A stretch of 9,666 nt of DNA from Spartobacteria bacterium (GTDB taxonomy: Bacteria > Verrucomicrobiota > Verrucomicrobiia > Chthoniobacterales > Chthoniobacteraceae), in contig JANXWU010000328.1 of the NCBI GenBank assembly GCA_025350985.1, forward strand, positions 1 through 9,666, read 5' to 3'. Below the pieces are notes generated by a model. It had not been told where the DNA came from. It saw only the letters and a program-made list of their open reading frames with translations, and did not search any database. This document shows, piece by piece, positions 1 to 6,944 of the stretch. Every line of letters starts with the position of its first letter. The first letter of the stretch is position 1. A program made the translations under genes and the position numbers.

Positions 1-2172
1 GACTCGCAAATCGACACTGGCGGAGGCGCGCCGGTCACGTTCACGGGCTTGATCAACGACGCGGTCCGCAATGGCTTGGGCGGCAAACACGACCTGACGC
101 TCGGTGCCGGGAACAGCTCGATCATGCTGGTTTCAATCGGCGCGACGGCGGGAATCCACGACTTCACCGCGACCGGCGCGACCATCAAATTAACCAGTGC
201 GAAAACCACCGGCGCACAAACTTACAACGGCGACCTGACGCTGGGCGGCGCTTTGCAGAGCAACCTCGGCGGCACGAGTCCGACCGCGATTTTCATCGGC
301 GGCAATCTCGCGCTCACCGCCGCCAGCAGCGTCACGACCAAAGGCGCGGCGGGCGATGACATCACGATCAGCGGCGTGATCACCGGCGCAAAAACGCTCA
401 CGCTCAGCGCCGGAAATTTTGGTGACGTCGCCGTCCACAATTCCAACTCGCTCGCCGACGGCATCGGCACCGCCGCCGCGCCGCTGCTGGGCCTTACCAC
501 GACCGGCGCGACGGTGACGTTGAACGGCAACCTCTGGGTCAGCGGCCCGCTTTCGCTGACCGCGAAAACCGGCGGCATCACCAACGAAAATTTCCTCGGC
601 GGCGGTTTTTACAGTTGGAATGCCGTCGGTCGCACGACGCTGAACGCCACGGCAGCGAGTGACATCGCGATCGGTGGCGCGGCGAATAATTTCGGCACGC
701 TCGCGCTGACGGCGCACGATGTTTCCCTCACGGAAAATGGCCCGACCGACCTCGGCGCTTCCGCCATCGCGGGCACACTCGGGCTCACCTCGGCCGGTGC
801 GATCACCGACAGCGGCAACGTCAGCGTGCATGACCTTGCCACGTTCACCGGCGCGTCGGTGACGCTGGACAGTTTGGGAAATCGTTTTGCCAACGTGATC
901 AATGTGACCTCCGCCGGAAATGTCACGCTGGCCAATGCGCTCGCCACCCAACTTGGCGGCGGCACTTATCTGGGAAATTTCACCGTCACGTCCTACGGCA
1001 CGATCACCCAGGCTGCGGGCTTGGACATTGCCGGGGCCGCGAAGTTCACGACGTTTGGCGCGGCGGTCATCAACCTCAACAGCGCTGCCAACAACTTCGG
1101 CACGCTCGCGCTTTTCACCGCCAACAACGCCACCGTCTCGGAAAACTCCGACACGGTTTTTGCCGGCGGCTCGATTCGCAACACACTGCTTTTCCAGACG
1201 GCGGGCGGCATCACGCAAACCGGCGACCTCCTCGTGGGCACGGCGACTTTTAACAGTTCCGCCGTCAGCGCGGACATCGACCTGCGCCGGGATGGCAACA
1301 GTTTTGGCGGCCTCCTGACGGCCTCCATCAGCGGTGTCGGCAACGTCTTTCTCACCAACGGCGCAGGGCCGCGCGTGGGCACTCATTTGGGAGCTTTGAC
1401 TATTGACGGCGGCCTCACCGTTCGCAGCATCGGCCCGATCACTGGGTTGGCGAAAGTTGCCGTCACCGGCGACAGCAGCTTTGCCACGACCGGAGTGGGA
1501 GCAGGGGTTTATCTGAGCAACGCGATGAACGGATTTTCCGGCAAACTTGCCCTCAACACTGCGGCCTCCGGCCCGGCCAGCATCGTCAGCACCACGGGCC
1601 TCCAACTCGACACGTCGAGCCTTGGCGGCAATCTTACTTTGAAAGCAGGCGGCGACGTGACCCAAGCGCCAGGTGGCACCTTGTCCGTCGTTGGCGCGCT
1701 GGCGATCAATACCACCGGTGCCATCACCCTCGACCACAGCACCAACACGCTCGCGACCCTGGGCAGCATCACCCGCGGCGGAGCGCTGACGATTGTGGAC
1801 AGCGAAGGCGGCTTGACTTTAGCCGGCTCCATAAAACTGGGCAACACGAGCAACGACGTGACGATCGTGACGAAGACCGGCAACCTGACCATCAACTTCG
1901 GAACCGTCATCGCCGGGCACTCGATCACGCTCGCGATTGCGCCCGATGCAGGCGCGACCAGTGGCAACTTCATCAACAACAACGGACTGTCGGCTTTGAG
2001 CGTGAATGGCGGACGCTTCCTCATTTATTCCGCAGCCCCCAACTCAACGAACCGCGGTGGTTTGCCCTTTAATTTTTCGCTGTTCAACCGGACCTACGAC
2101 GATCCGATTCCCACGGCCTACGATGGAAATGGATTTGTCTATTCCGCCGACGGCACCGACTCACCGCCGTAG
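1..2172 (+). CDS. Filamentous hemagglutinin-like repetitive exoprotein, C-terminal part
   Basis: The reading frame is open from the first base to a TAG at 2170-2172, so only the last 723 codons are seen and the true start lies left of the window. The first start-like codon inside (TTG at 49) is just an internal leucine. The protein is rich in Gly, Ala, Thr, Ser and Asn and alternates short beta-strand patterns such as GxITLxxxxNNFGTLAL, as expected for a secreted right-handed beta-helix. Repeat units recur: NNFGTLAL occurs near window residues 229-236 and 364-371 (135 residues apart), with weaker copies near 435 and 509. The last 55 residues (from about 2008) contain GGRFLIYSAAP, RGGL and GNGFVYSA, a module I recall from C-terminal regions of two-partner-secretion and MBG-domain adhesins. 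No TPS domain, autotransporter barrel or sorting tail is visible, so the secretion route is unknown. Likely role: surface adhesion or matrix. The family is fairly sure, the function is not. Confidence -1.
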   Translation, partial: DSQIDTGGGAPVTFTGLINDAVRNGLGGKHDLTLGAGNSSIMLVSIGATAGIHDFTATGATIKLTSAKTTGAQTYNGDLTLGGALQSNLGGTSPTAIFIGGNLALTAASSVTTKGAAGDDITISGVITGAKTLTLSAGNFGDVAVHNSNSLADGIGTAAAPLLGLTTTGATVTLNGNLWVSGPLSLTAKTGGITNENFLGGGFYSWNAVGRTTLNATAASDIAIGGAANNFGTLALTAHDVSLTENGPTDLGASAIAGTLGLTSAGAITDSGNVSVHDLATFTGASVTLDSLGNRFANVINVTSAGNVTLANALATQLGGGTYLGNFTVTSYGTITQAAGLDIAGAAKFTTFGAAVINLNSAANNFGTLALFTANNATVSENSDTVFAGGSIRNTLLFQTAGGITQTGDLLVGTATFNSSAVSADIDLRRDGNSFGGLLTASISGVGNVFLTNGAGPRVGTHLGALTIDGGLTVRSIGPITGLAKVAVTGDSSFATTGVGAGVYLSNAMNGFSGKLALNTAASGPASIVSTTGLQLDTSSLGGNLTLKAGGDVTQAPGGTLSVVGALAINTTGAITLDHSTNTLATLGSITRGGALTIVDSEGGLTLAGSIKLGNTSNDVTIVTKTGNLTINFGTVIAGHSITLAIAPDAGATSGNFINNNGLSALSVNGGRFLIYSAAPNSTNRGGLPFNFSLFNRTYDDPIPTAYDGNGFVYSADGTDSPP
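691..1112 (+). repeat. Internal repeat of the exoprotein (135-codon spacing)
   Basis: The 17-nt string TTCGGCACGCTCGCGCT occurs at 691-707 and again at 1096-1112, in the same frame, 405 nt (135 codons) apart. Both copies encode FGTLAL, preceded by an AANN codon set that differs at third positions. The surrounding protein shows looser similarity: TSAGAIT/TAGGIT, a following sensor-like GxATF strand, then a strand ending in NxF. This indicates old tandem duplication of a beta-helix unit, now diverged, rather than a recent identical repeat. Confidence -1.
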
Positions 2173-2184
2173 GCCATCGCCTAC
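2169..2184. terminator. Stop-codon palindrome at the exoprotein/moaA junction
   Basis: GTAGGC at 2169-2174 and GCCTAC at 2179-2184 form a perfect 6-bp stem with the 4-nt loop CATC. The stem holds both stop codons: TAG of the exoprotein (2170-2172) and TAG of moaA (2183-2181 on the minus strand). It could act as a compact two-way transcription end or 3' mRNA stabiliser. There is no T-tract on either side, so it is not a standard intrinsic terminator and the functional call is weak. Confidence -1.
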
Positions 2185-3182
2185 CCGCCGATGCGCGACA
2201 TTTCCACCTTCGGCTGCGGCGTGGTTTGAAGGCCGCGCAATTCTGAAAACCGGTCTTCCCGGTTTTGCCAAACGGCGCGAATTTCTTCCGCGATCATGTC
2301 GTCCTCCGAAGTGGAGCGCAGCAGCGACCGCAAGTCGTGGCCGTGCCCGGCAAAGAGGCAGGTGTAAAGTCGGCCGTCCGACGACACGCGCAGCCGCGTG
2401 CAATCGCGGCAAAACGGTTGCGTGACCGACGCGATGACGCCGATTTCACCACCGCCGTTTTGGTGGCGGAACCGGCGCGCGACTTCGCCGCGATAACGCG
2501 CCGCGAGCGGTTGGAGCGGCATTTCCGTGGCGAGGGTTTCGATGATTTCCGCCGCCGGCACGACATCCGCCATGCGCCAGCCGTTGGTGTTGCCCACGTC
2601 CATGAACTCGATGAAACGCAGATTGAAGTCGCGTCCGGAAAAGTGTCGCGCCATCCCGACAATGCTCCGCTCGTTGACATCGCGTTTGACGACCATGTTG
2701 ATCTTAATCGGCGTGAAACCCGCTGCCAGCGCCGCTTCCACGCCATCGAGCACCTGCGCGACGGGAAATTCCACATCGTTCATCGTGCGAAAAGTTTCGT
2801 CGTCCAGCGAGTCCAGGCTGACCGTCAGGCGGCGCAATCCCGCCGCGTGGAGAGCGTGCGCTTTCTCGGCAAGCAGCGAGCCATTGGTCGTCAGCGTGAG
2901 ATCGAGACCGAGTGGCGCGAGCATGGCGACCAACTTTTCAAGATCGCGCCGCAGCAGCGGTTCACCGCCGGTGAGCCGGATTTTTTCCACGCCGAGTCCG
3001 GTCATAATGCGGGCGAGCCGCGCAATTTCCTCGAACGACAGCAGCTCCTCCCGCGGCAGGAAACGAAAACTTTTCCCGAACACTTCCTTCGGCATGCAAT
3101 AGGTGCAGCGAAAATTGCAGCGATCGGTGACCGAGACGCGCAAATCGCGCAACGGTCGGTCGAGCAGGTCGTGAACAGCCAT
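2181..3182 (-). CDS. moaA: GTP 3',8-cyclase MoaA (molybdenum cofactor synthesis)
   Basis: This 333-aa radical-SAM enzyme carries out, with MoaC, the first step of molybdopterin synthesis: it converts GTP to 3',8-cyclo-7,8-dihydro-GTP in the cytoplasm. The N-terminal 4Fe-4S cluster motif CxxxCxxC is at C22, C26 and C29, inside [11 protein letters not shown]. The SAM-binding GGEP motif is at 72-75, followed by LLR. The C-terminal substrate-binding cluster has C258, C261 and C275 (CxxC-x13-C). The chain ends in Gly-Gly, the conserved tail needed for activity in studied MoaA proteins. Length is normal for the family. The ATG at 3182 gives the standard N-terminus ([16 protein letters not shown]). 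It has no clear Shine-Dalgarno sequence, only TAGG about 9 nt upstream. It is transcribed away from the small-protein/phoU unit, and no other cofactor gene is in the window. Identification is close to certain. Confidence -1.
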   Translation of the reverse strand: MAVHDLLDRPLRDLRVSVTDRCNFRCTYCMPKEVFGKSFRFLPREELLSFEEIARLARIMTGLGVEKIRLTGGEPLLRRDLEKLVAMLAPLGLDLTLTTNGSLLAEKAHALHAAGLRRLTVSLDSLDDETFRTMNDVEFPVAQVLDGVEAALAAGFTPIKINMVVKRDVNERSIVGMARHFSGRDFNLRFIEFMDVGNTNGWRMADVVPAAEIIETLATEMPLQPLAARYRGEVARRFRHQNGGGEIGVIASVTQPFCRDCTRLRVSSDGRLYTCLFAGHGHDLRSLLRSTSEDDMIAEEIRAVWQNREDRFSELRGLQTTPQPKVEMSRIGG

Positions 3183-3212
3183 CGCGTGAACCTACGGCAC
3201 CAACTCACTGTT

Positions 3213-3254
3213 TCAAACCAAGGACCTGCACCACACGTCGATCAGGAAAAGCAT
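3213..3254 (-). other. Possible 13-codon upstream ORF before moaA
   Basis: On the minus strand an ATG at 3254 opens a 13-codon frame, MLFLIDVWCRSLV, ending with TGA at 3215-3213, 30 nt before the moaA start. The same frame is open further upstream, with no start, back to a TGA at 3305-3303 (29 sense codons between the stops). Its third positions are mostly G or C, and it reads GFDLSDWHQ just before the ATG, so it looks more protein-like than random. It could be a leader peptide, the worn-down end of an old gene, or chance. No Shine-Dalgarno sequence is evident and I do not recognise it. Confidence -1.
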
Positions 3255-3288
3255 CGTCTGGTGCCAGTCGCTGAGATCGAAGCCTGCA

Positions 3289-3317
3289 CTGCCACGGCTC
3301 CGTCACGCCGCTGTCAC
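3289..3317 (+). promoter_or_regulatory. Candidate Pho box (three 7-bp repeats, 11-bp period)
   Basis: Three direct repeats start at 3289 (CTGCCAC), 3300 (CCGTCAC) and 3311 (CTGTCAC), each separated by 4 nt, giving an exact 11-bp period. The known enterobacterial PhoB site is CTGTCAT, 4 nt, CTGTCAT with the same period. The third copy matches the consensus at 6 of 7 positions and the others at 5. A weak fourth unit, ATTTTAC, follows in phase at 3322. The block lies 55 nt upstream of the ATG at 3373 and 8 nt upstream of a -10-like TACAAT, the arrangement expected of a PhoB-activated promoter. The downstream unit encodes a PhoU, which supports the call. The repeats and spacing are seen directly; binding is inferred. 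Confidence -1.
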
Positions 3318-3325
3318 TCAGATTT

Positions 3326-3331
3326 TACAAT
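3326..3331 (+). promoter_or_regulatory. Predicted -10 element TACAAT
   Basis: TACAAT matches the sigma-70 -10 consensus TATAAT at 5 of 6 positions and sits in a short AT-rich patch (3322-3332) within GC-rich DNA. No good -35 hexamer lies 17 nt upstream (3303-3308 is TCACGC), as is usual for promoters where PhoB on the Pho box replaces the -35 contact. Transcription would begin near 3338 and give a leader of roughly 35 nt before the ATG at 3373. Confidence -1.
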
Positions 3332-3372
3332 TCGGATTTTGCGCTGCGCAGACTCAGCGGGCAGCATCGTTC

Positions 3373-3699
3373 ATGGCCAAAAAAATCTCGAAAGCCGCCG
3401 GCACTTCGCCCGCGCAGATTCTCGCTAAAGATTTGACGCAGTTGCGGCGCGTGTTTGGCGCGACGCTGCTCAGTTACCAAACCCGCGTCGAATCGCAGAT
3501 CGACTCGACGAAACAAGCCGTGCTCGATGGCGACGGCAACGAGAAGACTCCGCAGGAACGCATCCGCGATTTGCGTGACATGCTCGCCCTCGTGCGGAAG
3601 CTGGAAATCAAAAGCGCCAAGGGACGCCGGCGCGATTTGCGCAAGATCGAGAACACGGCTGGAGAACTCTGCGAGTTCGTGGGACGCTGGAATTTATGA
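3373..3699 (+). CDS. Small helical protein of unknown function, coupled to phoU
   Basis: A 108-aa protein I do not recognise. It has a basic N-terminus (MAKKISKAAG) and then two long charged, mostly helical stretches. These run roughly over residues 15-50 and 60-102 and are split by an acidic DGDGNEKTPQE turn. The helices have heptad-like leucines (LRDMLALVRKLEI) and a basic KGRRRDLRKIE patch. There is no signal peptide, membrane segment or catalytic motif, so it is probably a cytosolic coiled-coil or helical-bundle protein. The ATG at 3373 follows the predicted Pho-box promoter. The TGA at 3697-3699 overlaps the ATG of phoU (3696-3698) as ATGA, so the two are very probably translationally coupled. 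The context suggests a role in phosphate sensing, perhaps as a PhoU partner; that is inference. Codon use resembles the neighbours, and I consider it a real gene. Confidence -1.
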   Translation: MAKKISKAAGTSPAQILAKDLTQLRRVFGATLLSYQTRVESQIDSTKQAVLDGDGNEKTPQERIRDLRDMLALVRKLEIKSAKGRRRDLRKIENTAGELCEFVGRWNL

Positions 3700-4379
3700 G
3701 TGAGATGAACGCTCACATCAGCAGCCCTTTTGAAAAGGCTCTGAACAAAATCCGGGACGACGTGATCATGATGGCGAGCCTCGCCGAGCGGAGCGTGCGC
3801 AACGCCATGACCGGTCTGCTGGAGCGAAACACGGAGCTGTGCCTGCGCGTGATCGCCGACGATGAGGAAATCGACCAACTCGAGAAGCAGGTGGACAAGG
3901 ACGGCATCGGCATCATGCTGCGGTTTCAGCCGGTGGCGACGGATTTGCGGCAGGTCATTTCGGCGATGAAAATCAGCAGCAATCTCGAGCGGGTCGCCGA
4001 CCAGGCGGTGAACATCGGCAAGCGCGCGCGAAAGCTCAACGCGCTGCCGGTGATCGACGAAACTCAGTTGCTCGGGCCGATGTACGCGGACGCGATGACG
4101 CTTTTCGGCGACAGCGTGCGCGCTTTCGTGGAGGAAAATGTCGAGCTGGCGGTCTCGGTGAAAGGCCGGGACAAAGCGATCGACCAGCAGGATCTCGACA
4201 TCAGCCGCCGCGTCACGGACCAGATGGCGCGGCAGCCGGAACGCATCACCGATTATCTAAATTTGATTTTCATCGCGCGGCATTTGGAACGCGTCGGCGA
4301 CCACGCGAAAAACATCGCCGAGGACGCGGTTTATGCGGCGGCGGCGGAAGATATCCGGCATGTGCGCGCGGAGGCGTAG
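3696..4379 (+). CDS. phoU: PhoU-type phosphate signalling regulator (left copy)
   Basis: A 227-aa protein with the two tandem three-helix PhoU repeats. PhoU proteins link the Pst transporter to the PhoR/PhoB two-component system and dampen the Pho response when phosphate is plentiful; they act in the cytosol at the membrane face. Each repeat carries the ExxxD metal-binding signature: NLERVADQAVNIG with E98 and D102, and HLERVGDHAKNIAEDA with E198 and D202. Length is usual for the family. The start chosen is the ATG overlapping the stop of the preceding gene; an ATG three codons later (3705) is also possible. This copy is outside the pst operon, on the opposite strand, behind its own candidate Pho box. 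It resembles the phoU at 7650-8354 in both repeats and in the tail (EDIRHVRAEA against EDIRHERSL), so the two are paralogs. The family is sure; which copy is the main regulator is not. Confidence -1.
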   Translation: MSEMNAHISSPFEKALNKIRDDVIMMASLAERSVRNAMTGLLERNTELCLRVIADDEEIDQLEKQVDKDGIGIMLRFQPVATDLRQVISAMKISSNLERVADQAVNIGKRARKLNALPVIDETQLLGPMYADAMTLFGDSVRAFVEENVELAVSVKGRDKAIDQQDLDISRRVTDQMARQPERITDYLNLIFIARHLERVGDHAKNIAEDAVYAAAAEDIRHVRAEA

Positions 4380-4387
4380 TCCGCCTC
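4371..4387. terminator. Stop-codon palindrome at the phoU/phoH junction
   Basis: GAGGCG at 4371-4376 and CGCCTC at 4382-4387 form a perfect 6-bp stem around the 5-nt loop TAGTC. The loop contains the TAG of phoU (4377-4379) and the right arm enters the TGA of phoH (4388-4386 on the minus strand). It may end or protect both convergent transcripts. No T-tract follows on either strand, so it is not a standard intrinsic terminator. Confidence -1.
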
Positions 4388-5831
4388 ACATCAGCTTTGC
4401 GCCGAGTTCCGCCAGTTGACTGCGCTCGCCTTTGTTCAAGCAAACGTGCGCGGTGATCGGCTGGCCTTTGAGCCGGTTGCGCGCGTACACCAAGCCGTTG
4501 GAACGGCTGTCCACGTACGGATTGTCGATCTGTCCCGGATCGCCGGTGAGCACGAGCTTGGAGCCTTTGGACATGCGCGTGATGACCGTCTTCGCTTCGA
4601 GCGGTGTGAGTTGCTGCGCTTCGTCGAGCACGAAGAAGCGGCGCGGAATCGAGCGGCCGCGGATGTAGCAGAGCGCCTCGATTTCCACGAGTCCCTGTTC
4701 AATCAAGGCTTCATACGGTTTGCGCGCGATGGCTCCCGCGGACGGAAGGCGATTGGGATTCTGCTGTTTGCGGCGCGGCGCGGGATCGAAGCCGGCAGGC
4801 GGCATGAGCAAATCGAACGCGTCGTAAATCGGTTGCAGCCACGGGCGCATTTTTTCATCGAGCGTGCCGGGTAAAAACCCGAGCGTGTCGCCCATCGCGA
4901 CGACCGGACGGCTCACCGTGAGCCCGCTGTACGTCTTGGCAAAGACCGCGTGCAGGCCGGCGGCAACGGCCATCAAAGTTTTCCCCGTGCCCGCCTGTCC
5001 GTAGCAGGTGACGAGCGAAATATTCGGATCGAGCAACGCGTCGAGCAGGCATTGCTGGCCGAGATTGAGCGGGCGCAAATCGGTGCCGCGCGGGATGTGG
5101 ATGACCTCGGGAATGACCAGCCGCTTGAACTTTTGCTCGGCCGTAAATTTTCCCGGCATCGTCTTCCGATCCGCCGCCCGCAGCAGGACGTATTCGTTCA
5201 CCACGAGCCCCTCCACGCGCTCCACTTCCAGCGTGAGGTCGCTCGAACTCGCGAAGCGCTGCAACTCGTGCGTCTCCACCTCGATCACGCGCGGCTCCAT
5301 GCTTTCTACGTCGCGCGCCTCGACTTTGTCGTTGAGATAATCCTGGCACTCGATGCCGACGGCGAGAGCCTTCAACTTCATGTTGAGATCCTTGGTGACG
5401 AGGATCGCGGGCGCGTGGCTGCTCTCTTGAACAAGGATGACGCACGCGAGGATGCGGTTATCGATCAGCGCCGTATCGGAAAAGAGCCGGTGGAAACGCG
5501 CCAGCCCCGCGCTCTTTTTTTTCGCGAAATCAAACACCGCGAGCCGCAGCGTGCCGCCGCCTTCAGTCGGGACGCCGCGCGTCACATCCGCGCCTGCGTT
5601 CGCGAAAAACTTACTTAACGTGCGATGGACGGCGCGGGCATTGGCACCGCGGTCGGTCTGCTCCTGTTTGAAACGGTCAAGTTCGCTGATGACATCGACT
5701 GGAATCCAGACGTGATTTTCCTCGAACCGAGAAATGCAGCCGGGGTCGTGCAAGAGCACATTCGTATCGAGAACGTAATTTTTGCCGGCAGTGGATTTGC
5801 GCGGATTTTCGCGGAGGGCGGGTTTAGTCAT
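4386..5831 (-). CDS. phoH: PIN-domain PhoH family ATPase
   Basis: A 481-aa, two-domain protein of the PhoH2 type. Residues 17-160 are a PIN ribonuclease domain: YVLDTNVLLHDP with D22 and N24, then E50 in ISELDRFK, D124 in DNRIL and D148 in VTKDLNMKLKA supply the usual acidic metal site. Residues about 250-481 are the PhoH ATPase: Walker A GQAGTGKT at 278-285, Walker B VLDEAQQ with D403 and E404, TGDPGQID near 429-436, and the closing NKGERSQLAELGA motif. Studied PIN-PhoH proteins unwind and cleave RNA; the exact target here is unknown. All key residues are present, so it should be active. The ATG at 5831 lies 19 nt after the stop of the phosphate transporter gene, on the same strand, so it is probably the last gene of the pst-pit operon. 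E. coli PhoH, which belongs to the Pho regulon, lacks the PIN domain. Confidence -1.
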   Translation of the reverse strand: MTKPALRENPRKSTAGKNYVLDTNVLLHDPGCISRFEENHVWIPVDVISELDRFKQEQTDRGANARAVHRTLSKFFANAGADVTRGVPTEGGGTLRLAVFDFAKKKSAGLARFHRLFSDTALIDNRILACVILVQESSHAPAILVTKDLNMKLKALAVGIECQDYLNDKVEARDVESMEPRVIEVETHELQRFASSSDLTLEVERVEGLVVNEYVLLRAADRKTMPGKFTAEQKFKRLVIPEVIHIPRGTDLRPLNLGQQCLLDALLDPNISLVTCYGQAGTGKTLMAVAAGLHAVFAKTYSGLTVSRPVVAMGDTLGFLPGTLDEKMRPWLQPIYDAFDLLMPPAGFDPAPRRKQQNPNRLPSAGAIARKPYEALIEQGLVEIEALCYIRGRSIPRRFFVLDEAQQLTPLEAKTVITRMSKGSKLVLTGDPGQIDNPYVDSRSNGLVYARNRLKGQPITAHVCLNKGERSQLAELGAKLM

Positions 5832-5850
5832 GCGGAGGCGGCAGCTTCGT

Positions 5851-6930
5851 TCATCGACCCGCGTGCGCGAGGAAATGGCTGATGTTATAAACCAGAAATC
5901 CGAGCAGTCCGGTGATCGGCAGCGTCAGCACCCAAGCCCACACGATGCGATGGACGAGGCCCCATTTCACCGCGCTGAACCGCTTCGTCGCGCCGACGCC
6001 CATGATCGAAGTCGAGATGACGTGCGTGGTCGAAAGCGGGATGCCGTAGTGGCTCGCAGTCTGGATGACGAGCGCCGCCGTCGTCTCCGCCGCGAAGCCA
6101 TGCACGGGTTGAAGCTTCACCATTTTGTGACCCATCGTGCGGATGATCCGCCATCCGCCGCCCGCAGTGCCTGCAGCCATCGTGACCGCGCAAATCACGA
6201 TCACCCAAGTCGGAATATTGTTGAACACCGGCATGCGCAGAAAGTGCAGCGCCGGCGGTAAATGATCGAACGCGCCGGATTTGGTCGCCGTGAAAAGTGA
6301 GAGCGCGATAATGCCCATGGTTTTCTGCGCGTCGTTGGTGCCGTGGCTGATGCCCATCCAGCCCGCGCTCACGAGTTGCAGTTTTCCAAACGTTGCATGC
6401 ACCCAACTCGGGCGCGCTTTCACCAATAACACGAGAAGCAGCGCCATGAGCGCGGCTCCGATGATAAAGCCGAGCACGGGTGAAACGACCATCGGTTTCA
6501 CCAGTTTCGGCCACAGTCCGATGTGCGTTTTTTTCACGGGATCGATCACCGACCATTTGATCACCTGCCAGTCGCCATGGGTCGAAGCGAGCGCCGCTCC
6601 GCACAAACCGCCGATGAGCGCGTGACTGGAACTCGACGGAATGCCGAGCCACCACGTCAGCAAATTCCAGACGATTGCGGCGATGAGCGCGGCGAAAACC
6701 GTGCCAGTGGTAATCGCGTGGATGTCGATCATGTCCGCGCCGATGGTCTTCGCGACGGCGGTGCCGAGAAATGCGCCCACGAGATTGCAGACTGCGGCGA
6801 GCAGAATCGCCTGGCGCGGCGTGAGCACTCGCGTGGAGATGACCGTGGCGATGGCGTTCGCCGCGTCGTGGAAACCGTTGATGTACTCGAAGACGAGGGC
6901 CGCGAGGAGGACGAGCAGAAAAATCAGCAT
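5851..6930 (-). CDS. pit: PiT family inorganic phosphate transporter
   Basis: A 359-aa membrane protein of the PiT family: low-affinity, cation- or proton-coupled uptake of phosphate (often as a metal-phosphate complex) across the inner membrane. It shows the inverted-repeat family signatures: GFHDAANA at 19-26 in the first half and GTNDAQKTMG at 197-206 in the second. It also has the matching PSSSSHAL (98-105) and PLSTTH (298-303) motifs. About ten hydrophobic segments are visible, beginning at residue 1 (LIFLLVLLAALVF) and ending at LTLPITGLLGFLVY. It is shorter than E. coli PitA (about 500 aa), as in many bacterial Pit proteins, because the central loop is short. The ATG at 6930 is 14 nt downstream of the DUF47 gene, an established partner arrangement. 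The stop is 19 nt before phoH. Cation type cannot be told from sequence alone. Confidence -1.
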   Translation of the reverse strand: MLIFLLVLLAALVFEYINGFHDAANAIATVISTRVLTPRQAILLAAVCNLVGAFLGTAVAKTIGADMIDIHAITTGTVFAALIAAIVWNLLTWWLGIPSSSSHALIGGLCGAALASTHGDWQVIKWSVIDPVKKTHIGLWPKLVKPMVVSPVLGFIIGAALMALLLVLLVKARPSWVHATFGKLQLVSAGWMGISHGTNDAQKTMGIIALSLFTATKSGAFDHLPPALHFLRMPVFNNIPTWVIVICAVTMAAGTAGGGWRIIRTMGHKMVKLQPVHGFAAETTAALVIQTASHYGIPLSTTHVISTSIMGVGATKRFSAVKWGLVHRIVWAWVLTLPITGLLGFLVYNISHFLAHAGR

Positions 6931-6944
6931 CGGAAAAGCGACGG

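Noticed and set aside
691..1112. A CRISPR-like or mobile repeat from the shared 17-nt string
   Set aside because: Both copies are in frame and encode the same beta-strand motif of the exoprotein, so this is internal protein repetition.
190..1737. A 515-codon minus-strand open frame opposite the exoprotein
   Set aside because: Arg/Gly/Ala-rich low-information protein produced by reading the repetitive GC-rich exoprotein backwards; no motif or start signal.
3183..3288. A sigma-70 promoter for moaA on the minus strand
   Set aside because: TTGAAA-like and other hexamers occur but none pairs with a -10 element at acceptable spacing, so no site is called.
2265..3428. A 387-codon plus-strand open frame across moaA and the intergenic region
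   Set aside because: It lies antisense to moaA, whose cluster cysteines and GGEP motif are unmistakable, and it overruns the start of the 108-aa gene.
4416..5618. Plus-strand open frames of 152 and 222 codons opposite phoH
   Set aside because: They are antisense to clear PIN and ATPase motifs and show no protein family features.
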